DNA from: Candidatus Obscuribacterales bacterium
GTDB lineage: Bacteria; Cyanobacteriota; Vampirovibrionia; Obscuribacterales; Obscuribacteraceae
Assembly: GCA_019637435.1 (NCBI GenBank)
Contig: JAHBVO010000001.1
Coordinates: 1,426,001-1,490,000 of the forward strand
Direction: 5' to 3'
Length of the DNA stretch: 64,000 nucleotides
Made by a program: the position numbers and the translations under genes. The notes under the pieces are model-generated. The model was given only the letters and a program-made list of their open reading frames with translations. It did not search any database and had not been told where the DNA came from. Shown here piece by piece: positions 1-8,893 of the stretch; the stretch's first letter is position 1, and each line of letters starts with the position of its first letter.

Positions 1-39
1 CGGTTGTTGTGAGAGGTTGTTAACTCGAATGTGAGATGT

Positions 40-942
40 TTAAACCGTGCTCGCGTCCGGCGATTCAGGACGTTCAGCCACTTCAGTGGTCGCGATAACC
101 CCGGTTCTAATGTGGATGTCTCTTTGTGGGAGGGGAATCTCGATGCCTTCGGCCTTCAATCTTTCGAATATTTCATAATACAGATTGCTTTTCAGGACGA
201 GCGGGCGGCGAGTAAAGTCGCAAGTCCAGACCCACAAGTCGAATCGCAGCGCGCTATCGCCAAAACCGCTAAAAATTAGTTCGGGTCTGGGGTCTTTAAG
301 CACGCCGTCATGTTTGCGTGCGACATCTTCAATCAGCTCTTTTACCTGGCGCGGGTCAGACTTATAGGAAACCGTCACCGGTATCGTCAGTCGAATGTTG
401 GGCGAGCTGTGACTCCAGTTGGTCACCTTCTTCGTAATGAACTGCGAATTTGGAACTATGATTTCGATATTCTCATCGGTCAGAATCGTCGTCGCGCGAA
501 AGGTGATGTTAGTGATATCACCCACGGTGCCATCTACTTCGATTCGATCTCCTACCTTAACTGGGCGCTCCGTGAATAATGTAACTCCGCTCACGATATT
601 GGAAACCAAGCTCTGAAGACCGACAGTAAGACCCAGACCGATAGCACCAGCGATGATCGTCAATGAACTCAAGTCGACTCCCACGCTCTGCAGGATGACC
701 AGGAAGCCGATGCCGATCATCAAATACCGAACAACGGTACTGATACCATGAGTGGTGCCGATGTCGAGATTGGTTCTGGTTTTCGCTTGCTTGACTATAA
801 ACCGCTGCATCTTGCCGGTTAGGATCAACAAGATTATTGTCAGCACCGCAAGATAGAGGAGCGACCACCAGGTCAAGCCCGTATTGCCGAGCTTCATAAC
901 TGGCTGCGAGAGGAGATTGCTTATGTTGCCAACGTGTTCCAA
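40..942 (-). CDS. MscS-family mechanosensitive ion channel
   Basis: A 300-residue inner-membrane channel of the small-conductance mechanosensitive type, which opens under membrane tension and releases solutes on osmotic downshock. Three hydrophobic segments lie at about residues 25-45, 68-90 and 92-115; the third is the Gly/Ala-rich pore helix (GLTVGLQSLVSNIVSG). The MscS beta domain follows (RPVKVGDRIEVDGTVGD, then a VPNSQF motif) and then the alpha/beta C-terminal domain. The length matches the family. The start is TTG, chosen because an AAGGAGG Shine-Dalgarno sequence sits a few bases upstream and no ATG is better placed. It has no obvious operon partner. The family assignment is firm; the ligand and conductance are unknown. 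Confidence 0.9.
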   Translation of the reverse strand: MEHVGNISNLLSQPVMKLGNTGLTWWSLLYLAVLTIILLILTGKMQRFIVKQAKTRTNLDIGTTHGISTVVRYLMIGIGFLVILQSVGVDLSSLTIIAGAIGLGLTVGLQSLVSNIVSGVTLFTERPVKVGDRIEVDGTVGDITNITFRATTILTDENIEIIVPNSQFITKKVTNWSHSSPNIRLTIPVTVSYKSDPRQVKELIEDVARKHDGVLKDPRPELIFSGFGDSALRFDLWVWTCDFTRRPLVLKSNLYYEIFERLKAEGIEIPLPQRDIHIRTGVIATTEVAERPESPDASTV

Positions 943-1022
943 ACCTCCCCTCCTTCTTCCCGTTAAGCCGGGCCTCGACTCTCGTCGGGAAAACCGCAGT
1001 TGGTCAAATTCCCGTAACAGTG

Positions 1023-2072
1023 CTAGAGTGTCGCCATTTCGATGTTGTCGAAATTTCGACGATAGTATTTCATGTAATCGACTTTTCGTTCGAGTGCATC
1101 GATAACCGCATGACTGAAATTGACGCCTGCGAATTTCTGTGCGCTGCCGAGTCCTCCGGGGCTGAAGACGTTGATCTCCATGATTTTCTTTCCGACGATA
1201 TCGAGTCGAACGAAGAACATTCCGTCTTGTACAAGTTTGGGCCGCACCATCTCTGCCAGTTCGAGCATGTCGTCCGTAACTTCCGTTTGTGTAACGTTTC
1301 CAGCCGCTTGATGCAGTCCGGTTCCGCCCTCTTCTTCTATGTGTTCGCGACGAAAAGCCGCGACTTTTCCTTTGTAACGAAGGGGCTGTCCATTCATCAA
1401 GAACAGCCTGGTGTCGCCTTTTGCAGCTTCCGGCAGATACTCTTGAGCGATAATATAGCCCTCTTCACAGAGCGCATCGACAATCTGGTTCAAATTAGAT
1501 AATTCGTTTTTCTTCACCAGAAAAACACCCTGCGAACTCGATGCTTGCAAGGATTTCAATACGATGTTGCCGCCCTCTTCCTTGGCGAACTGCTTCACCG
1601 CGGCTTTGCTCCGCGTAATTATTGTTCGCGGACGAACTTCTTCGGGGAAGAGCTGAAAGTACATTTTGTTTGTCGCCTTGGCCAGACCATTGGGATCGTT
1701 CAGCACGATTACGCCGTGTCTCATGGCTACACGTCCGAAGTTGATGCCAACATTTCTTGCCCATGAGCGCGCCGCTGTCTCTTGTGATGGATCGCTGCGA
1801 AGCAGCAGAATGTCCAGATCGTCGACGCAAATCTCTTCGGTCAGAGCCTTCTTGCTCTGTATGTCCGCCAGATAGGAAGCTGCCGATTTGTAAGACTTTT
1901 TGGGAGCATGCTTAGCAATCGCTCGTATGCGATCGTCTTTGTCGTATTTAAAGCCGTCAGCGTTGATGATCCAGGCTTCGTGTCCGCGATTGATAGCGGT
2001 CATGGCAAGGCGGCTGTTTGTGAAGCCGACTTCTTGAGTCATGATGTCGTTGACGAAGAGCGCAATTCTCAC
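1023..2072 (-). CDS. Glutathione synthetase-like ATP-grasp ligase
   Basis: About 349 residues resembling GshB-type ATP-grasp ligases, which join a carboxylate to an amine with ATP, as in gamma-Glu-Cys plus Gly. The start VRIALFVNDIM resembles the GshB N-terminal pre-ATP-grasp fold. The middle has the ATP-grasp core (IVLKSLQASSSQGVFLV, then RLFLMNGQPL), and the end has the Mg-binding stretch FFVRLDIVGKKIMEINVFSPGG, with the E-x-N pair typical of the family. The reading frame is open up to an ATG at 2159, but that codon has no ribosome site. The GTG at 2072 has GGGAG seven bases upstream and begins exactly at the conserved fold. The substrate may be glutathione or another peptide; no gshA is nearby to settle this. 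Confidence 0.75.
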   Translation of the reverse strand: MRIALFVNDIMTQEVGFTNSRLAMTAINRGHEAWIINADGFKYDKDDRIRAIAKHAPKKSYKSAASYLADIQSKKALTEEICVDDLDILLLRSDPSQETAARSWARNVGINFGRVAMRHGVIVLNDPNGLAKATNKMYFQLFPEEVRPRTIITRSKAAVKQFAKEEGGNIVLKSLQASSSQGVFLVKKNELSNLNQIVDALCEEGYIIAQEYLPEAAKGDTRLFLMNGQPLRYKGKVAAFRREHIEEEGGTGLHQAAGNVTQTEVTDDMLELAEMVRPKLVQDGMFFVRLDIVGKKIMEINVFSPGGLGSAQKFAGVNFSHAVIDALERKVDYMKYYRRNFDNIEMATL

Positions 2073-2352
2073 TGGCTCGCTCCCTCGTGTAGCCGAGCGA
2101 TCGGCGGAGTATGGATATGATTTAAACAGTTTCGCAGAAACCGCTGCAACCGAACTCATATGTTATGCGGATATCGCAGGTTATTTCAATGTGATATCGA
2201 CTTTCGAATGAAAAACAATCGATCGGGTCTTCAAAGCGGTCAACTGGTTTTGGTTTGTAAGTTGACCCCTCATTGTTTACAATTGGCTTCTCTTTGAGAT
2301 TACTACCGTTCTTCGTGGTTTCTAAGACCGAGGGAGTGCGGAAAGGCATTTA

Positions 2353-4548
2353 ATGCGAGTTCTACCTGGTAAACCTTATCCCCTCGGCGCGACCTGGGAT
2401 GGCTTGGGCGTCAATTTTGCGATTTTCTCCGAAAACGCCAGTCGTGTTGAGCTGTGCTTCTTTGACTCTCCAGGCAGTAGGGTCGAGTCTCATCGCGTGA
2501 TTATGCCCGAGTATACGAACCAGGTCTGGCATGTCTACTTAAAGGATGTTCAGCCCGGTCAGGTTTACGGCTACCGAGTTTATGGACCTAATAACCCTAA
2601 AGAAGGTTTTCGGTTCAATCCATACAAGATTCTCGTTGACCCCTATGCTAAGTTGATTGCACGACCTCTTGTATGGCACGAAAGTCTCTACGGCTACACT
2701 ATCGGGCATAAGGACAAGGACCTCAGTTTTGACAAACGGGACAGTGCACCGTATGCGCCACTGTGCGCCGTGGTCGACGATGCTTTCACCTGGTCGAACG
2801 ACGTTCGTCCGAACACTCCGTGGCACAAAACCGTTATCTACGAAGCGCATGTAAAAGGGCTTTCCAAGCTACACCCGCTGATTCCTGCGGAACTTCAGGG
2901 CACATACATGGGTCTGGCGTCCGAGCCTGTGATTCGTCATCTAAAAAATCTGGGCGTCACCGCAATCGAACTGATGCCGATTCATCATCGTGTCGATGAT
3001 CACAGGTTGGTCTCAGCCGGAATGGCTAATTATTGGGGCTACAACACACTTTCGTTTTTTGCTCCGGACATTCGTTATTCACGTCCCGGAAGTTCTTTGA
3101 ACGCTGTTCAAGAATTCAAAATGATGGTTCGTACCCTGCACGCGGCCGGAATTGAAGTGATACTAGATGTGGTGTACAACCATACGGCTGAAGGCAGCGA
3201 ACTCGGACCTACTCTTTCATTTCGTGGAATCGACAATCTTTGCTATTACAGAACGCAGCTCGATGAGCGGCGCTACTATATGGACTATACCGGTTGCGGC
3301 AACACTCTCAACATGATTCATCCAAACGTGTTGCAGTTGATCATGGATAGTTTGCGTTACTGGGTCGAGGAAATGCACGTTGATGGTTTCCGTTTTGATC
3401 TTGCCAGCGCGCTTGCTCGAGAGTTATACGATGTTGATAAACTGTCCGCGTTTTTCGACGTCATTCAGCAAGATCCGGTAATTTCTCGCGTCAAACTAAT
3501 TGCGGAACCTTGGGACCTCGGTATGGGTGGTTACCAGGTCGGCAATTTCCCTGTTCTCTGGACCGAATGGAACGGGAAATATCGCGACACCATACGCCGC
3601 TTTTGGCGTGGGGATGCCGGCGAACTCGGGGAAATGGCGACTCGACTGACCGGCAGCAGCGATTTGTACGAACACAGCGGAAGAAGCCCACACGCCAGCA
3701 TTAATTTTGTCACCGCCCATGATGGCTTCACTCTGAATGATCTGGTTAGTTATAACCACAAACATAACCTCGCTAATTTGGAAAACAACAGGGACGGTGA
3801 AGAGCATAACAACAGCTGGAACTGTGGTGTCGAGGGCGTTACCTCGGATGAAGATGTCATCGCGGTTCGACTACGTCAGCGCAAAAACTTCATCGCCACG
3901 CTGATGCTTTCGATCGGGGTTCCGATGATAAGCGGTGGTGATGAACTTGGACGGACTCAGTCCGGCAATAATAATGCGTACTGTCATGATAGCGAACTGA
4001 GCTGGACGCATTGGGACATGGACGACAATGACAAAGAGTTTCTTCGTTTCGTCAAAACGATCGCGTCAATCAGAAAATCTCAACCGGTTTTGCAGAGGCG
4101 GCGTTTTTTCCGGGGGCGCGTTGGAAGCGTCGCTGAGAATATTCGCGATGTAATCTGGCTCAATGCCGACGGTTCCGAGATGACGCAAGCGGATTGGCAG
4201 CAGAGCGACCGCCGCTATCTTGGTGTCATATACGATGGCAAAGAGATCGACGATTTCGATGAGGAAGGAAACCTTCTTGTTGGCAGCAGCTTGTTAATCT
4301 TGATGAACGCATTTTGGAAGGATATCGAGTTTACTCTGCCGCCCAGAGAGACAGAGTCCTACGCGCGTTCCAGCATATTCCTGGCTGACAATTTATGCTG
4401 GAAACTTCTTGCCGAGACCTCCGGAAATCTTTCTCCCAGTTGCTGGGAATTGAGTTCGAATTTTCTGCTGGAAGCACGCAGTTTGGCAGTGTTCGAACTC
4501 GGTGCGAAGGACGAAAACCTGCCGTACAGCTCCGAATTCATTCACTAG
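2353..4548 (+). CDS. glgX: Glycogen debranching enzyme GlgX
   Basis: A 731-residue GH13 isoamylase-type enzyme that hydrolyses alpha-1,6 branch points of phosphorylase-limited glycogen in the cytoplasm. An N-terminal CBM48-like domain (PLGATWDGLGVNFAIFSENA) is followed by the TIM barrel with VIYEAHVKGLS, the nucleophile D349 in DGFRFDLAS, the acid/base E385 in AEPWDLG, and D457 in TAHDGFTLNDLVSYN. The GlgX-specific IWLNADGSEMTQADW segment lies near the C-terminus. Length and all catalytic residues are normal. The ATG is preceded by GGAAAGG about nine bases upstream. It stands alone here, about 8 kb from glgP on the opposite strand; together the two enzymes would degrade glycogen fully to glucose-1-phosphate and malto-oligosaccharides. 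Confidence 0.95.
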   Translation: MRVLPGKPYPLGATWDGLGVNFAIFSENASRVELCFFDSPGSRVESHRVIMPEYTNQVWHVYLKDVQPGQVYGYRVYGPNNPKEGFRFNPYKILVDPYAKLIARPLVWHESLYGYTIGHKDKDLSFDKRDSAPYAPLCAVVDDAFTWSNDVRPNTPWHKTVIYEAHVKGLSKLHPLIPAELQGTYMGLASEPVIRHLKNLGVTAIELMPIHHRVDDHRLVSAGMANYWGYNTLSFFAPDIRYSRPGSSLNAVQEFKMMVRTLHAAGIEVILDVVYNHTAEGSELGPTLSFRGIDNLCYYRTQLDERRYYMDYTGCGNTLNMIHPNVLQLIMDSLRYWVEEMHVDGFRFDLASALARELYDVDKLSAFFDVIQQDPVISRVKLIAEPWDLGMGGYQVGNFPVLWTEWNGKYRDTIRRFWRGDAGELGEMATRLTGSSDLYEHSGRSPHASINFVTAHDGFTLNDLVSYNHKHNLANLENNRDGEEHNNSWNCGVEGVTSDEDVIAVRLRQRKNFIATLMLSIGVPMISGGDELGRTQSGNNNAYCHDSELSWTHWDMDDNDKEFLRFVKTIASIRKSQPVLQRRRFFRGRVGSVAENIRDVIWLNADGSEMTQADWQQSDRRYLGVIYDGKEIDDFDEEGNLLVGSSLLILMNAFWKDIEFTLPPRETESYARSSIFLADNLCWKLLAETSGNLSPSCWELSSNFLLEARSLAVFELGAKDENLPYSSEFIH

Positions 4549-4646
4549 AAGCTCCGCGCAATTGGACGGCTTCCATTCCAATCCAATCATTTAAAATGAC
4601 TGTGCGTCTGCGGGCACGTTTCCAAACAGGGAATGTCTTCGCTCAA

Positions 4647-5228
4647 CTACTCTCGCGGCGTCTGTCCAAGTTCGTTCTCAAGAACGTTAGTTCCAAATAC
4701 CTTTTGAGTTTTAATGATAAATGGCAGGCAGACCATAAACGATAGCAAGCCCTGCATCAGGCAAGCCTCGAGAAGATCCAGTTCGTCTGAGAATAAAAGC
4801 TTGTCTTTGAAGAATGTGGCAACCAGTGCAAAGGTTATTGCCGGCACCACGCATGGTGTCAACGAGATAAGCCATCTTGGTTGGTTGCCCAGCAAAACAC
4901 GAATAGCGATCGCTTTGGCGATGTCCGGATTACGAACGTCAGACATCGAGAGCTTCTTGAGGTTCTGGGCAACCACGAACATGATGGCAAAGTAGCCGCT
5001 TATCGCTAAAAATAGAAGAGTTACGATGATGAATGCCGCCGCGAAAACAAAGAGGAACAGACCCTGATCCGTAAGTGACCCTGTCCACGATATGTTGAGC
5101 ACTGATGGAAGCACCAGGTTTATATTGAGCACTACTGCCGCCATCTGCGCGATCGCATAAAGAGGCGAGCTGAATGGATACTCAGGTCGTTTCGTCGGAA
5201 TATTTTGCTGCGGAAGCTCTTTGACCAA
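4647..5228 (-). CDS. Hypothetical four-helix membrane protein
   Basis: A 193-residue protein with about four hydrophobic helices (near residues 22-42, 57-85, 121-142 and 155-175) joined by short polar loops. I do not recognise the family. The second helix is Phe/Ala/Ile-rich and runs into a cytoplasmic-looking KKLSMSD loop. It converges with glgX, whose end is 98 bases away. The start is TTG with no clear Shine-Dalgarno sequence, so the N-terminus is uncertain. No catalytic motif is seen. The gene contains two GCGATCGC octamers. Confidence 0.6.
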   Translation of the reverse strand: MVKELPQQNIPTKRPEYPFSSPLYAIAQMAAVVLNINLVLPSVLNISWTGSLTDQGLFLFVFAAAFIIVTLLFLAISGYFAIMFVVAQNLKKLSMSDVRNPDIAKAIAIRVLLGNQPRWLISLTPCVVPAITFALVATFFKDKLLFSDELDLLEACLMQGLLSFMVCLPFIIKTQKVFGTNVLENELGQTPRE

Positions 5229-5381
5229 GGTAAAACCAAAGCGATCTCATAAATTATTCTACCAGCCTCTTGCCCCAGTAGATAACCCTTTCAGCATATT
5301 TGCTCGAGCTTTCAATCCGCTTCCACGCGGACTGCATTTGTTGGATTTCAATCCGCTTTCGGCTCACTTTCTAAAGTTCGG

Positions 5382-6425
5382 TTAGAAAAGTTGATTTGTC
5401 TTCGCCAGGAATACAAGCGTCCCAATTCCTGCGGTCAATAACAGGATTGCAATTACGAATAGAATCGCGAGTTTCGGTCGCGGGCAGGTCGCAGGCAAGG
5501 GACGGGCAGGCGTCTGTTCGTTCCGGAGGTGTTCTTCGACCCTTATCTGTTCAACTGCAGCCTTCAGCATCTCGAGCATTTCATCTGCTGTTTGAAATCG
5601 ATCTTCCGGATTTTTCGCTACCGCTCTGGCGACGATCTCTTCGAGAACAGGAAGGAAACTGCGTCGTGGTGCTGCTTCCGACAGGGTCGGAGGTGGCATC
5701 ATTACATGCATGCTCATGGTCTGAAGAGATGTTTTCCCTAAGAAAAGTGGTTCGCCCGTCAACAACTCAAACATAATGCAGCCAGTCGAGTAGATGTCGC
5801 TGCGCGAATCGAGATGTTGTCCTTTCACTTGCTCAGGACTCATGTAGACCGGGCTCCCAACGATGTGACCGGTTTTTGTAATTGGGCGTGCCGGTTCAAC
5901 CGGTATCGCCAGCTTGGCTAGTCCGAAGTCTAAAATCTTGACGGTCGGTTTGTCGCTGTCGATCTCGTCGACCATGATGTTTGCAGTCTTCAAGTCCCTG
6001 TGTACAAGAGCATTGGCGTGAATTGCTCTCAGCCCTTCACATATCAGGATTGCGATTTGAACAGCCTTACTCGCAGTAAGCGGACCGCGCTCCTGGACTG
6101 CTCTGCGGAGGGTCGAACCGGCGACGAATTCCATCACCATGTAAGGGCGTTCGTCGGGCGTCATGCCGAAGTCGTACATCTGGACGCAATTCTCATGTTT
6201 CACTGCGCAGGCGGCGAGCGCACCGCGATGAAACCTGCGCAGTTCCTCATCAGAAACAATCTGCTCAGTCAGAACTTTGATTGCGACTGGTCTTCTCAGG
6301 GCTCGGTCATTAGCTTTGTAAACTGAGCAAGAACCGTGTTTGGCCAGGCATCTGATTAATTCGTATCGCCCGGCTAGTGCATGATCTGAGTCGTTATTGG
6401 TTGATAAATCTACATCCGTGGTCAT
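5382..6425 (-). CDS. Ser/Thr protein kinase with C-terminal membrane anchor
   Basis: A Hanks-type kinase of about 347 residues. It has the AIKVL lysine, the HRDLKTANIM catalytic loop, DFGLAK, the activation-segment end SPVYMSPEQ and DIYSTGCIMFELLTG, then a helical linker and one transmembrane helix close to the C-terminus (LAILFVIAILLLTAGIGTLVF). The kinase domain should therefore face the cytoplasm with almost nothing outside; no PASTA or other sensor domain is present. The glycine-rich loop is unusual: the expected GxGxxG reads AKHGSC. A GTG at 6467 would add 14 residues; I prefer the ATG, although neither start has a good ribosome site. It may phosphorylate Ser/Thr in unknown partners. The catalytic residues are intact, so activity is possible but uncertain because of the loop. 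Confidence 0.88.
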   Translation of the reverse strand: MTTDVDLSTNNDSDHALAGRYELIRCLAKHGSCSVYKANDRALRRPVAIKVLTEQIVSDEELRRFHRGALAACAVKHENCVQMYDFGMTPDERPYMVMEFVAGSTLRRAVQERGPLTASKAVQIAILICEGLRAIHANALVHRDLKTANIMVDEIDSDKPTVKILDFGLAKLAIPVEPARPITKTGHIVGSPVYMSPEQVKGQHLDSRSDIYSTGCIMFELLTGEPLFLGKTSLQTMSMHVMMPPPTLSEAAPRRSFLPVLEEIVARAVAKNPEDRFQTADEMLEMLKAAVEQIRVEEHLRNEQTPARPLPATCPRPKLAILFVIAILLLTAGIGTLVFLAKTNQLF

Positions 6426-6597
6426 GGTCGTGTGCCAAAGTAACAAACCCTGTCTTGAGTCGAACACGGGTGCTGGGCCGGGTGGAACTAAGACAGAGGT
6501 TTAGGATTAGTAAGTTCGAAATATGAAAGAGGCCAGCACCTTATCCATGATTCTATTTATGTATTGTGGCTAAAAAGTACCTTGACAGCCTTCCGGT

Positions 6598-7365
6598 TTA
6601 ATCTTTGCCGGAGGCTTCAACCGCTCCCGCGCGCGCATTCGTCGATGGTTCGGTGATGGTTAACCAGTTCAACTGTTTTATCGGTTTCGCTTTCTCGTTG
6701 CCGATGTCCAGCAAAGCTCCGGAATTCGGATCTCTAATCCAGCTCTCTTTCCATGGACCCATGTCGGTATAGAGGAGGTCTTGCACTCCGAGTGCCACCA
6801 TATCCGATGCAAATTTTTGCAGAGTAATCCAGCTTTTGCTTTCAACCAAAATCGGTGTGCCGCTCGAAAGGTGTCCGATTCCTCTTCGTAAATACTTGCC
6901 CTGATCTTTGAATACTGATGCCCTGCGGTCTTTTACGATCGTGAATTGTTGAAACAAACATCCACCTTTTCGGGCAATATCCTTGAGATATTGATGGTTG
7001 AAAACGGCACCGTCATTGGTATCAATTAACTTGAACTTCCCTCCCAAAATTTCAAGCGCGCCACCCAGTTTTGGATTGACCCGGTTATGAACTTCGCCGT
7101 TAAAGACCAGCACACCGATTGGCTTTTCATCGGCTGTCACAAAACCAGCGGGAATGGCAACAAGGATTTCCGGATTTTCGCGTTTCGGTTTTTCAACAGT
7201 AAAACTTACCGATGCTCCGTTCAAAAGAACAAAGAGATACTTCTCTCCGGATGGCGCAGTTCTAGTCTCCAAACTGAGTGGATTCGCTGCCATAACAGGC
7301 ATAACGCAGCCAGCAAAGAACACTGCCGCGAGTAACGTTGAAAGTTTAGATCGATGCAAATTCAA
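6598..7365 (-). CDS. Secreted DUF2233 / phosphodiester-glycosidase-like protein
   Basis: A 255-residue protein with an N-terminal signal peptide (LLAAVFFAGCVMPVMA, cleavage after AMA-like residues near 26). The body resembles the DUF2233/NAGPA fold: VLVFNGEVHNRVNP, a mid-protein NDGAVF, then RRGIGHLSSGTPILVESK and a C-terminal FASDMVALGVQDLLYTDMG, which matches the family pattern where a late Asp-Gly closes the site. Here the final motif reads TDMG rather than the usual LDGG. The start is TTG, directly after the TAA stop of the upstream gene (7366-7788), so the two are almost certainly cotranscribed and translationally coupled. The family assignment is by pattern recognition and is moderate; the substrate is unknown. 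Confidence 0.6.
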   Translation of the reverse strand: MNLHRSKLSTLLAAVFFAGCVMPVMAANPLSLETRTAPSGEKYLFVLLNGASVSFTVEKPKRENPEILVAIPAGFVTADEKPIGVLVFNGEVHNRVNPKLGGALEILGGKFKLIDTNDGAVFNHQYLKDIARKGGCLFQQFTIVKDRRASVFKDQGKYLRRGIGHLSSGTPILVESKSWITLQKFASDMVALGVQDLLYTDMGPWKESWIRDPNSGALLDIGNEKAKPIKQLNWLTITEPSTNARAGAVEASGKD

Positions 7366-7788
7366 TTACTTTGCATATTGTTCTGCGAGATCTCCGATGA
7401 TAGGCAGCTTATACATCTCGCGTTGATTTGCCTTGAGCATCAGCACTACGCTCACTATGAACCAGACGGCGCAAATACCGAACCAGGCCAGACCACTGAT
7501 AATTGCGAAGATCCCTCCAAGCACAGGAATCGCAGACAACAGTCCCACGATGTACACGGCGACATTGCCGACGACAAGGACGCCCAATAGCATCAATGAT
7601 TGAATGGCATGAAAGCGAACGAATAGGTTTGCTTTGGGCTCTGTCATTAGCCAGACGATGCCCGCAATAAGGCTGAACATCGGCACCGGTAAATAACAGA
7701 TAAGCGCAGCTACGTTGTAATCCAACCCTAATGTCTGTGTGGTTCCGACTAATTCATGCTTGGTTTTGTCCGGAAATTGATTGTTCAT
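7366..7788 (-). CDS. DUF4870/Tic20-like small membrane protein
   Basis: A 140-residue protein with three hydrophobic helices. The first starts with DYNVAALICYLPVP; the FHAIQSLMLLG segment and the C-terminal YKLPIIGDLAE are characteristic of the DUF4870 family of small membrane proteins, which resemble the Tic20 core. The function of the family is not established. The ATG has AAGGG about eight bases upstream. Its stop codon abuts the start of the DUF2233-like gene, forming a two-gene unit. Confidence 0.75.
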   Translation of the reverse strand: MNNQFPDKTKHELVGTTQTLGLDYNVAALICYLPVPMFSLIAGIVWLMTEPKANLFVRFHAIQSLMLLGVLVVGNVAVYIVGLLSAIPVLGGIFAIISGLAWFGICAVWFIVSVVLMLKANQREMYKLPIIGDLAEQYAK

Positions 7789-7975
7789 GACCCTGCCCTT
7801 AGTACCTATTGTGGAGCCCCATTCACTTCAGGTGATTCTACGCGAATTCGGTGGAAATTAGCCGAAAAACTTGAGATGTCAGCATGTCATAATTAACCTG
7901 AGATGCTGTGTGTTGGTGTTTAACAGCGTTTTAACTGACCTCGTTCGACCGCCAGGTGAAAGAAGGATTCAAATA

Positions 7976-8851
7976 GTGAAACGATTTGTCGTTTGTTCTC
8001 TCTTAATTATGCTCGGGATGGGTTTCAGTCCGCTGGCGGCGTCTGCGCAATTGCTCACTTCTCCTTCAAACGAACCGGAAGTTACTGAGCCGAGAAAAGA
8101 AGAGCCTGAAGTCAAAAAGGAAGAAACCAAAAGCGATAGCTCGTCCAATTCAAAGGATGAGAAAAAGGCGAAAAAAGCGAAAGAGAGCTCTGATAAAGCT
8201 GCGAAAAAGGCTGCTGCCGCTGCCAAGAAGGCTGATGCGGCAGCAAAGAAAGCTGCTGAAGAAGCGAAGGAAAACAGCGACGCGTCCGCAGACGCATCGT
8301 CCTCGGCCAAGCCCAGTAAGGCGGGGCGACCAAACGACCGAATGCAAACTCCTGATGCGGAAGACATAAAGCTCCTTGAGCAAAGGCTCGAGAAGAAAGC
8401 CGCTAGGAAGTCTAAGAAGGATGAGAATGATTCTTCTAATAAGGCGGATAACAGCACGGATAAAAAGGCGGACGATAAACCAACCGACGGCAAGGATACG
8501 AAAAAGGCGGGTGATCTGGACGGCATTACAGGCACCGAATCCGGTGATAAGCCTGCTAAAGCGGGTAAGGTTCCGTTCGGTAAACGAATGGCTTCGTTTA
8601 CCTGTGGAGCGGTTTTAGGTTATCCGGTAGCCATGGCAAAACGAAGCGTGTACCAGACGAAAAACGGCACTCGTGATTTCGTAGGGGAAACCCGCAACCC
8701 TTTTCTTCTGATACCGGCCGTGGTGGTGAGCGCTCCCTATGGATTTGTAGGTGGTTTCTTCGAAGGCGCTCAATATTCAGTGATGAATAGCTGGAAAGCG
8801 AGCGGTGAAGAGCCATTCAGCAAAGAGACTTTCAGCCTCGACGACGATTAA
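7976..8851 (+). CDS. Secreted Lys/Ala-rich protein, unknown function
   Basis: About 291 residues. A signal peptide (VKRFVVCSLLIMLGMGFSP, then an Ala-Ser-Ala cleavage region near residue 24) is followed by about 170 residues of low-complexity Lys/Ala/Glu/Asp/Ser sequence that should form charged helix or disorder. The last 100 residues are ordered: GKRMASFTCGAVLGYPVAMAK and a hydrophobic, Gly-rich PFLLIPAVVVSAPYGFVGGFF. The C-terminal part could associate with a membrane. The frame is open from 7871, but the GTG at 7976 has AGAAGGA eight bases upstream and starts precisely at the signal peptide. I do not recognise a family. Confidence 0.75.
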   Translation: MKRFVVCSLLIMLGMGFSPLAASAQLLTSPSNEPEVTEPRKEEPEVKKEETKSDSSSNSKDEKKAKKAKESSDKAAKKAAAAAKKADAAAKKAAEEAKENSDASADASSSAKPSKAGRPNDRMQTPDAEDIKLLEQRLEKKAARKSKKDENDSSNKADNSTDKKADDKPTDGKDTKKAGDLDGITGTESGDKPAKAGKVPFGKRMASFTCGAVLGYPVAMAKRSVYQTKNGTRDFVGETRNPFLLIPAVVVSAPYGFVGGFFEGAQYSVMNSWKASGEEPFSKETFSLDDD

Positions 8852-8893
8852 GCGGTTGAAATAAACCGGTGACTTTAAACTACACAGTTGAAA

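Noticed and set aside
5310..5358. Two copies of TTTCAATCCGCTT spaced 36 bases apart, looking like a CRISPR repeat-spacer unit
   Set aside because: Only two copies exist, the shared part is just 13 bases and no cas gene is near.
7969..8535. Ser/Phe/Ala-rich antisense frame opposite the Lys/Ala-rich secreted protein
   Set aside because: It is the mirror of Lys/Ala codons; the sense strand has a signal peptide and ribosome site.
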